The translations under genes and the position numbers were made by a program. A stretch of 64,000 nucleotides of DNA, from assembly GCA_020310875.1 (NCBI GenBank), contig CM035413.1, positions 167,612,996 to 167,676,995 on the forward strand, written 5' to 3'. Source of the DNA: Ceratopteris richardii (taxonomy: Eukaryota > Streptophyta > Polypodiopsida > Polypodiales > Pteridaceae). The first letter of the stretch is position 1; each line of letters opens with the position of its first letter. This document shows positions 21,588 through 32,400 of the stretch, piece by piece. The notes under the pieces are model-generated. The model was not told the origin of the DNA. It worked only from the letters and a program-made list of their open reading frames with translations, and did no database searches.

Positions 21588-23476
21588 TCTAGGACGAATG
21601 TGTGATGGTAAGAGTATAGCAAGAAGAGGCGTTGGAAGGTAAAAATTTCAGTTTTTGTTGTTGTTTTTACTTAATTTTTAGTGTTTTTCACCTTCCCCAC
21701 ACTCCATCTTCATCATCGCATCATCATCTCCATTTCCAAAAAAATCAGAAAATTCACCATATCCACCCATTCACCTCATTTCCCCTCATTTGTGCGTGCG
21801 AGAGAGCGAGAGAGAGTTTTTGCGCTTGTATGCACTTGTGTTTTCTTGAGTTTTCTTGCAGGTACAGAGCTTCAGAGCATCAGGAAAGCATCCAAAAGGT
21901 AAAAAATGTGTTTTCTGTCAGAGATTTCCGAGTGTGGCGGACCATCGCGATGGTCTGCACTTTTCGGTTTTTGAGGTAGGCGACCACACCACTAGATAGG
22001 CGATCCTTGCGCATACACGGAACCAAATTCGCATTTCAAAAATTCGTCATTTGGTGGACCATCGCGATTGGCTCGGACCATCGCGATTGTGTCGCACCAT
22101 CGCGATAGGCTCACGCCATCGCGACGGCTCGGCCGGACCATCGCGACGGTTCGCTTTTTCGGACCATCGCGACGGTTCACTTGAGCCATCGCGACGGTCC
22201 ACTTGGACCATCGCGACGGTTCATCTGACCCCGGACCATCGCGATTGGCCTATGCCATCGCCACGACAGTGCCACGTGTCACGTTGAACCATCGCGACGG
22301 TTCGTTTTTTCGGACCATCGCGATAGCCCAAAATCGGACCATCGCGATTGGCTCAAGCCATCGCATCGCGGACCATCGCGACGGTTCATTTCGGACCATC
22401 GCGATTGTCCACCGTTGACCGTTGACCGCGCCATCGCGATTGTCCGCCTGATCACGCCATCGCGACGGTTCATTTTTCGGGCCATCGCGACGGTTCGACC
22501 TCACGCCATCGCGATTGTTCACTTCGAGCCATCGCGACGGTTCGCTTTTTCGGGCCATCGCGATTGTCCAAATTCCACGCCATCGCGACGGTTCGCTCGG
22601 ACCATCGCGACGGTCCCAGACCATCGCGATTGCCCACCCCCATCGCAAATTTTGGACTTCAATTTTTGACCAATTTTGAGGGTATTTTTGGAAAATTTTT
22701 GGACCATTAGACTCATAGGAGACCCCTTAGCTCATATTTGAAGGAAAATTTGATTGTCAGTTTTTACCCCCCTGGGCCTGAACGTTCATAACTTTTTCAT
22801 CCGAAGTCCGTTTTTTGAGCTTAATAGCTCGTTAGAAAGCTCGCGACGAGTACTACGTGACCTCAACTGTTTTTTTCATAAAGTATACGTCTATTTTTGG
22901 ATAGGCTAATTTGAGGTTCACCTAGTCTGGGACTAGGAAGTCAGGGGGCACATATTGAAAATTGGAGCTAAAAAGGTGTATATACTCAAGTGTTTAATCA
23001 CCTTGTGAATTGGTCTAACATCGGAATTTTCCAGGTCTAACAAGGGCAATCCAAGGCAAGCAAGCAAGGCAGTGGAGACAGCAGAGCTTGGGAAGCACGG
23101 CCTCTTGGGCAACAGGACATCAGAGCAACCAGAAAAGCCGACTCGAGGTTGGAAGATTACTCAACCCCCTCAGTCAATTTTTAGCTTAGGCTAAACGGTA
23201 GTTGTGGATTAACGACGATAGGAACGCCTCAAGTTCAAGAAAACTAAGTCTATCAAGTTTAAGACTTAAAGTAAAGGTGTGTGTGACGCGAAAACCTAAA
23301 GAAAAGAACATAAGTCTGACGGAACGATAACTCAAAATCATAACGAAAGTCGAATTCCTGACGCATATATTAAGACAAGAATCCAAGGAAAAGAAAAATT
23401 AAGAAGAATCAAGAATTAATCACAAAGAACCATTGACGATCTAAGTGTGTAATTGAGCGTGCAAGGAAGGAAATTA
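21588..23476 (+). other. Untranslated leader of element A, with possible introns
   Basis: About 1.9 kb separates the primer site from gag. No coding function is seen; the short ORFs here come from the repeat array. Splice-like signals suggest two introns: donor AAG|GT at 21639 with acceptor TTTTCTTGCAG ending 21861, and donor AAAAG|GT at 21899 with acceptor TTTTCCAG ending 23034. The second would remove the whole CCATCGCGA array. Element F conserves all four signals. The splicing itself is a prediction. Confidence 0.5.
21941..22647 (+). repeat. CCATCGCGA short-repeat array in the leader of element A
   Basis: About 24 exact CCATCGCGA units and three variants occur in 700 bp, at irregular spacing of roughly 15-40 bp. 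They are typically GGACCATCGCGACGGTTC or GACCATCGCGATTGTCC. The first unit, ACCATCGCGATGGT, is a perfect palindrome, and each core is TCGCGA with two CpG sites. The surrounding leader is A/T-rich, so the array is a local GC and CpG island. Element F has a counterpart at 43466-44205. Confidence 0.95.
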
Positions 23477-26400
23477 ATGAACCTTAGATCGGGCAAACAT
23501 ATAGGTAAGTCGGACAGAAGAAGCCTTAGATCATCAGAGGCTAGTGTAAGAACCACCGCACGATCTTGGGCTCAACAATTGAACAGTAGTTATCCCTACG
23601 AGTTGAGCTCAGAATCAAGTGAGTCAGAAATGGCATTTAGCACTGACAGACCAGCAGGAGGGTCTAATGTAGCATACTTAGAAAAACCTGAAGGACCCTA
23701 TAGAACGCAGCTAGAGTTTCTCCGAACCAACCGACTAGGTGCTCGCATCTATGAGGATGGTTTGCAGAGGCAAGTGGTGCAACTGCACAACCCTGATCAA
23801 CCCATTGGATTGGAAAGACCAGTGGTGAAGTTTGAGAGAGACGCGTACATAGACAAAGAAGGAACCATGTATATCTTGAGTACGCAGCCAAACGATACTA
23901 ATGAGTTCGGCACAATCCAATTAGAGACAGAAGGGAAATTCCAAGGAAAAGAACCGTTAGAAGAACCTAGAACACCGAGAGGGAAATCCGTATTAACAAG
24001 AGTAATCATCCCAGAGTGGATCCCTCAAGATAACAGGAGCACCGAGTTGTTCATAAATAAAGAGACAGATGAAGCCTTTTGGAGGTACAGAAAGGAAAAC
24101 CCTGGTGAGATAGGCATCATTACAATCTATGAATTCAAGGACCCAGATACACCTGGAAAGGTGGTATACCTGGATGAGACTTCAGAAAGAGTCTTTGTGG
24201 TGCCTGAGCGCGCTAAAAACACATACACTTGGAGAGGTGAATTGATATTCCCTCCATCCCGAACAAACATGAATGCAAATCAACAAGGGGCAGGAACATC
24301 CTCAGCCCATGGAAATCAAAGAGAAGGAAATCACGAGAGACCGGAAGTAAGCTTCATTCACCCCATAGGGAGAGATAGAACAACCACGAACACTAATAGG
24401 ACGGATAGACAAAGAGAACATGGAGTACCAGGTGGTAGAGATGATTTTCCTCTACCTAGACCACGTGAACACGCAAGAGTATTGAGACCCACTCAATTAG
24501 TAAAATCCATGAAGAATTACTTTGATGGGACAGGAGATCCCTATGACCACGTTGCAGAATTCAAGCAAGTACTAAGAGCAGAACAAGTTGAAGACATGTT
24601 CACGCAGTACAATGCATTTGGACTAACGTTAAAGAATACAGCTTTAACTTGGTTCCAACCAGTGCAACAAAGGCAATTTAGAGACATCCATCACTTTTTA
24701 GAGTCATTCATTACTGAATTCTCTAAAAGTGGGGTTAGACATGACACGTCTTCGTTGATTCATAGTTTTAAACAGACCCCTCAAGAAACAGTTAGACTGG
24801 CAGGTCGTAGATTCAGACAATATGTTGAACGATGTCCAATGCAAGAGCTACCCTCACAAGCCAAACAAGTATCACTGTTCCTAGATGGCTTGTTGAGCGC
24901 TAAATTACGCTCTTATGTGTACCTAAAAGAACCCAGAACGCTAGAGGAGTGTGTAAGAATATGTATAGACATTGAGGACAACTTAGGAGATGAATTAGAA
25001 CTCTCAAAGGTCTATAAGGACTCAGATTGTTCTTCTCTAGCATCCACAAAACTGTCTAATTCAATAGAGGACCTAGCAGAAAAAGTGGCCCAAAAACTAG
25101 GAGTTTCTAGCAAACAGGTGCCCAAGCTACCTACAAATGTACGTTGTTACACTTGTGGTGGAAATCATTTGGCAAATGCGTGCCCCAATGCACCTCAACC
25201 TCACGCCAACCCTAGTGGCCAATATTGTACAATTGAGAGAAGATACACAAATCATACGGCTCAGGACTGCCCATACAATAAACAAACGGTGAGACAGAAC
25301 TACCCGCAAGCATACCAGCAACCAGGTAGGTATCAAGGCCAATACAATGCTCAGCCTTATTATTATAGGCCTCCCCAGAACTACCCATACCAGGCTCAAC
25401 AGAGACCTCAACCCGTCTTAGCTCAGCAGCCACCCCCACCAGCGAATGTCATCTCAGTCAAATACGCTGCTGCAGAAGAGAACCTAAGTAGGGCCTTAGT
25501 GCCTTCTTCACCCCTGATCACCGAAAGTGACCCGAACTCTAACAGTTTTGACTCTACTCATGTAACTAGTCCACCCGCTTATTACACGGAGTCACCAGAG
25601 CATGTGGAGACATATCATTATGATAGTCCACCAATGGAACCTAGTTGGGAGCCAGACTATACTAATGTGATGTACGCAAACCCAAACCCACGGCCCCAAT
25701 TGAGACAGCAGAGACCACAGGGCCCTAGAGGACCATGCTTTAGGTGCCAAGGAGATCACTTCATTAAGGATTGTCCACACCCCCCAATAGTAAGGCAATC
25801 GCAGTACTATAGCATCCAAGGCTTTTGCGCCGACTGCGGCAAAGAACACATAATCAAAGATTGTCCTAAGAACCTAGTTAACACTTCAAATGTGACATCG
25901 ATCAACGTGATAGGTATTGTAAAGAACGCAGATGGATCCAACCCTACATACGTGCCTATCCAAGCTATAACCAGAGCCCAGGCGCTCTTACAAAACCAAC
26001 AGCTTAATCATGAAAAAATAGCCGAAACTAGTGAAGTTGCGGAATCGAGTAGCAAGAAGATGAAATCTTGGAAAGATTCTAGAGAAAGGTTAAAGAGAAA
26101 GTGGAGTAAAAAGATAAGTGAGTTGGAAGGAAGTCTAAGAGAATCTAGAGCCAGGATACAAGAATTGGCTTCACAAGAATCAAACCAAGAAATCCCAGCT
26201 CAGAAATCAGGATCAGTCTTAGCGGAACCCATACCGGAAGATCTAGACATGATGTTTCATGCATATCAGGCTAGAATAAAAGAGGGACCTCAAGTCACGG
26301 AAATGAGTAAAAATTACCCTCGAGCTGATCTAGAAATTGAGAGAACTAAACTGTGCATGAAAATGGTAGAGTTAGCACAAGCTTTGTTCGAAGCCTCTAG

Positions 26401-29400
26401 ATATCTTAATTGGAATAACATGGCAAAACCAGAACTACACTTTCAAGGACTAATGGAGAGGCTAGAACACTTGATTGAAAGCAAAGAGAGAAAGGATCAG
26501 CATAGGAACCCTACTGCCCCAGAGGCACAGGAAAGGAATCCACCGTCCCTGTCTCAAGTGCCCAATACAGAGAGTCAAGATAACCTATCTTCCATACATA
26601 AGTACTCACATGAATTTTTAAGAGAAATCCAAGAAGAGAAATGGAGAAAAGAACAAGGAACTCATCCTCCTATTCAAGAAATAGACGACTTGCAGGAACA
26701 ATTTCCCCAAGACATCCCCTCCATATATGATGATGTGGAGGTGGAACGACTGAGTGAACCCACAGGATTTGAATCTAATTCTTTACAAGAATTACCTCAG
26801 TTCACAGGACCTTGGGAAGCAAAGTCTATTAGTATGAGAGCACCCACAATAATAGTGAGGAATGAAGAATCAGTGATCCCTAGAAATACGGAAGTGATCA
26901 AGAATACCAAAGTACAATGTAATCTCACTCTGGAGGAGTTGTTAAAGGTAAAACCAGAATTGTGGAAGCACGTAGCAAATCAATTCCCTGAGCTAGCTAC
27001 CACACCCTCTCAGATAGGATCACATAAGAAGGTACCAGAGATACCCGTGGAAAAGATTGGAGACGTAAGCGAAGGAGAGGAAGGTAACACATATCTTCCA
27101 ATAACCCATCAGGGCTACACCACGAAAGCCATCTTAGATTCAGGAGCCGGAGTAGCTATCGCTACTACCGCCTTATGGAAACGTTGGGGTAAGCCAGCAC
27201 TCAGACCCACCAGGATGAAGCTGCAAATGGCTGATGGACACATAGAAAAACCATTAGGCTTACTAGAAGGCATATCCCTCACCACTTGTGGTGTAGAATT
27301 TGAACATACTTTCGCCATTTGTGACTTTGCTAAAAATCACGCGTATGAGATGATATTGGGACGACCATTCATGCGTCAGTTGCAAATCGTACAAGATTGG
27401 GGAACTAATTCTTTGTACTTGCAACATTTAGGAGTGACTACCAAAGTCAATCTTAAAGACTATTCACACAGAGATGTACCCCCAATACAATGGAATACCA
27501 TCCATAAAACACCAGTGGAGACGGAATCCGTGCACTCATTAGAATCAGATCCTTCTTGGTTGCATGAGGATACCCATTTATGGATGTGTAAAGTAGCCAA
27601 ACAAGAGGAAGAACGATTAGAAGCAAGGACCTTGGGTGCAGAACAACATCCACGAACCCTTCAAGATCCAGCCTACGCACCTGTAGTATTCCCTGACGAG
27701 GAATTTGAACCCCATGGTTGGGCGGAAATACTAGCAACCATGGATGTAGCCATCAATGAAGAACAATGGACACCCCACTGTGACGAGGATGGCTACGACA
27801 TTTCGGTTTTCACGATAGAGCCAATCATGGGCGATGCAATCTTAGAAGAGTGCGAACCGAACACTGATGCATTCGAGGATGCAAGCGATTTTGATTTAGA
27901 ATCAATTATCATGGACCCACCCTTTGCATCAGAGGAAGAATATTTCTACGAAGTAGAGACTCACACTCAGGGACACGAGGAAATTACGAACGAGGTAAGG
28001 TTAGCCACAGAAATGACTGAGAAGAGTGAAGGCAAGAAGAGAAAGAAGAAAGAAACCATGTCGGAAAAAGAAGAATCTTTGTTTGAAGTACCCGAGAATT
28101 TCAAGAAATACGAAATCGACGATAGAAGAATCATGGTACGAATGCCTAATAGAAAAGAGAATGACGGACAAGTATATGATAACCGGGAGAAAACCAAGAA
28201 AGTCATAGTTGCCATAGAGGGAGAAGAAGAAAAATGTACCTACATAGGGCATGATTTGACGACAGAAGAAGAAGAAGAACTAGTTGCCCTATTGCGCGAA
28301 TATAGAGATGTTTTTGCTTGGAGTTACAAAGATTTGAAGGGAGTAGACCCAGATATATGTTCTCATAGAATCCCTATGACTCCAGATGCGAAACCGACAA
28401 AACAGAAACCGTACACGTACAACGATAACTACGCTGCGAAGATTAAAGAGGAGATAGATCGGTTGATAGAAGCAGGATTTATCTACGAAATTGAGCATAC
28501 CGAATGGGTATCCCCCATTGTGGTTGTGCCCAAGAAGAATGGAAAATTGCGTGTGTGTATTAACCTTAAAAAAGTTAATGCCGCCACGATTAGAGATAGT
28601 TATCCTCTTCCTATCACGGAACACCTATTGGAAAGAGTTGCGGGCAAGGAAGTTTACAGCTTTCTTGATGGATTCTCAGGCTATAACCAAGTAGCCATTG
28701 CTCCAGAAGATCAACATAAGACGGCTTTTGCCACAGAATGGGGCATATTTGCATTTCGTGTAATGCCATTTGGCTTGACAAATGCACCCGCCACTTTCCA
28801 GCGACTTATGTGTCATGTTTTTAAGGAATTTTTACGCAAGAGCTTGGAAGTTTATGTCGATGACCTATGTGCGCATTCAAATGTACGACAGACACATATC
28901 CCAGAGTTAAGACAAATATTTGACAAATGTCGAGAATATCAGGTTTGTTTGAACCCAGAAAAATGCGTTTTCATGGTCAGACAAGGCAAAATTCTAGGAC
29001 ACATTGTGTCAAAAAATGGAATCTCTACGGACGAGGAAAAGGTGAAGGTAATTGCAGAATTACCAAGACCAACTAATGTGAAAGAGGTACAGGCATTTAT
29101 GGGCCATTGCGGTTATTATAGGAGATTCATACACATGTATGCAATCATAGCCAAGCCTCTGTACTCTCTTTTGACCAATTTTGAGTGGACAAATGAATGT
29201 GAAAATTCATTCAATGAACTCAAACGACGCTTGTGCTCAGCACCTATACTGACCACTCCAGATTGGAGTAAGCCATTCCATGTGCATGTGGATGCATCCA
29301 ATTACGCCATAGGATGTGTGTTAGCACAACCCACGAGTGAAGGTAACATAGATCTCCCCATAGCTTACGCTAGCAGACAATTGAACGCAGCAGAGCGAAA

Positions 29401-32400
29401 TTATACCACGACGGAAAGAGAGGGATTAGGGATGATCTACGCAGTAAAGAAGTTTAGGCACTACTTGTTGGCCAACAAGTTCAAGTTCTTTACGGATCAT
29501 CAAGCCCTATTATATTTAGTCAACAAACCTTGTAACACAGGACGGCTGATACGTTGGTTTCTACTGCTCATGGAGTATGATTTTGAAGTGGTAGTTAGGA
29601 AGGGAAAGACGCATCTTAGAGCTGACCACCTCTCAAGATTAACCTCGGGAGAAGCCCCTCAAGGAGTAGCTGATGATCTACCAGATGCATACTTATTCAA
29701 CCTTGAGATAGCACCGGAATGGGCTAAGCCTATAGTCCCTATTCTCACCTACGGACCCAAGAATCCTAGGATAAAGATCAAGGAAGGAGAGATTACCAAG
29801 TCTCAGAGATATCAAATACTGGCAGGAAGCATATACAAACAGGATAATCAAAAGATTCTTGCTTGTTGTGTAGATGAATCAGAACATACGAATTGGTTGC
29901 AATTAGCACACATAGGTGCACTAACGCAACATCATTCAAAACATCGAACCTTACAGACTCTGCATAGATTAGGAGTATATTGGCCTACGATGGAAGCAGA
30001 TGTCTACAAGATGTGTAAGGAATGCAGTGTTTGCTGTGAAAGACCACCAGTAGAGCATGCTACATTGTATCATGTGTCTCTCACACCAGACTGGAGTGAG
30101 CCTTTAGTGACATACTTGAGGACGAATACGTTCCCTCAAGGAATGACCTTAGCTCGACAACGCAGTCTAGAGCAGGAAGCTCAAGACTATTCACTTATTG
30201 GCGATAATCTATACAAAAGAGGACGAGATGGATATCTAAGACAATGTGTTCATGAGAGTGATTATCTGAGAATACTAGAGACTGCACACCAAGGTGTAGC
30301 AGGAGGTCATTTTGGACCAGATAGGATAATCAAAGCCATCCTCTTTGCAGGATTATGGTGGCCCACTCTTCACATGGATGCACATACCTATGTAAAGAGA
30401 TGTGACGTGTGCCAAAGAACTCAGTTTCCTACTCGCAGAGATGAAATGCCATTGAAACCCATGATGGGCGGACGTGCATTTTCTAAGTGGGGTATAGACT
30501 TTGTAGGACCCATTAACCCCCCTGCAAAAGGTACACATGCGGAATACATTATTGTTGCCACAGATTATTTAACCAAATGGGTAGAGGCAAAAGCCACAAA
30601 AAAGAATGATGCACACACGACTGCAAAATTCTTATTTGAAAATGTCTTTACAAGATATGGACTGCCTATAGAGCTAGTGAGTGATCGAGGCACTCACTTT
30701 CTAAACCAAGTCATTGAATATTTGTTACAGGATTTTATGGTGATTCACAAGAAATCGGCACCATATCATCCTCAGGCCAATGGTCAGGCTGAAAGCACTA
30801 ACAAGATACTTTGTAACGTACTGACGAAACTCGTGAACAACAAACGTTCAGATTGGGACAAACAGCTACACCACGCTGTTTGGGCATATCGAGTGGCCTA
30901 CAAGACCGTACTCAATGCAACTCCCTTTCAGATGGTTTTTGGTCAGAACGCAGTGCTTCCCTTGGACTTCTTGATACCGACCCTTAAGGTTGCACAAGAA
31001 TATGAGTGGACCGGCCATGAATTATCAGCGAGAATAATGGACTTGGAACGATTAGGAGAAACAAGGCTGAGGGCAGCAGCAGGAATATACGCAGCAAAGA
31101 AGCGACAGAAAGCATATTTTGATGCACATGTGAAAGATAAAGGCCTAAAAGAAGGAGATTTAGTTCTAGTATATACGCTGAAACAGCACGCACGCAAGTT
31201 AGAAAAGCGAGGTTATGGACCTATGATCATTAACAGACTCTCGACTAGTGGAGCAGTACAGTTAGCCACCTTAGAAGGAGATATAATGCCTAATTACATT
31301 AGTGGCTGTAGAGTCAGGTTGTATCAAGAACCTCTTACTGAGGATATGCTTAGACGACTCACGTTGGCAAAGAAGCGTAAGGAGGAAGAAAATAGAATAC
31401 GAGCAGAAGCTCAGGCAGAAGCCATAGAACGCATTAAGCGCATGAAGCTAAGAAGACAAGGACTAGGGAGAGAACGTTATAACCATCTGGAAACATCACC
31501 CAGATATCCCATGGCCATGTGTCAAGTAAAGTCAACCACTCATCCTAGCATAGTGGACAGGAGACCATTCATTACAGTTAGGCTAGAGCACGGTAACCAT
31601 AGCCAAGAACTCAGGGCTTTAATTGACTCAGGTGCTGCAACTAGTGCGATTAGATGGTCCCACTATAAAGATTCAGGAATAGAAATGCGGCCAATTGAGG
31701 CATACCTCATAGGCCTAGGAGGCATGGAAACCCCTTGCATGGGTGAGGTGGACCTTCCTATCCTCATTAAGGATTTGACGATGACAGCGAAATTACTAGT
31801 GTGCCATGATGACGACCTGATAGAACCCCTAATCCTTGGCCAAGACTGGCTATACGATCACTCAGTGGACCTAAATCTTAGACAAGGCTCCTTACAGATT
31901 GGAACCTTAGAGCAGAAGCGAGTGATATCGCTTGACTTCCCTAACCGCACTCCGCTTGACGGTTGTGACCCTAGACCCTATGAAACGCATGCGACGGAAG
32001 ACCGGAAGATCTTTAATCAGACCAGTCACGTTACGTCTACACCAACCCACTCGGGCTTGGCTATAGACAGTTGTCAGGCAGAAGGACGACAGGAGATCTT
32101 CCCTGGGACTTCCTGCAAACTAGAAGAGACAGTTACCCAACAGCAAGGGCAGAAGGGCACAATCAGAGGTCAGGTGGGTTGCATCAGCGGCCAAATGAGC
32201 ACGACACCCTGCGGTGCTCATCCTTCCAAGCTTGTTGCGGACTGGCCTAGATTAAAGTTACAAAAGACATCACTTCCTGATGGGCAGGTCACGCAAGTGT
32301 TGGAACTCCCTTCTTTTCCAAAGCAGAGTGTCCATCCGACCTCTCAAACCCAGCAACAACAGAGTCGACCAAGACAAAGGAACCCAGACCGATTGCAGTA

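Noticed and set aside
21379..21642. ORF with Cys/Val repeats starting in the LTR
   Set aside because: It is the translation of the GT tract and flanking LTR, and the same kind of ORF recurs in every LTR copy.
21941..22647. CRISPR-like array of short repeats
   Set aside because: The motif is only 9-14 bases, spacing is irregular, there are no unique spacers or cas genes, and the context is the leader of a plant retrotransposon.
22051..22669. Several overlapping ORFs of 65-132 codons on both strands in the leader
   Set aside because: Their peptides are monotonous Arg/Asp/Ser/Trp repeats produced by the CCATCGCGA array. They have no homology or good start context. The ORFs at 43532-44171 are the same artefact.
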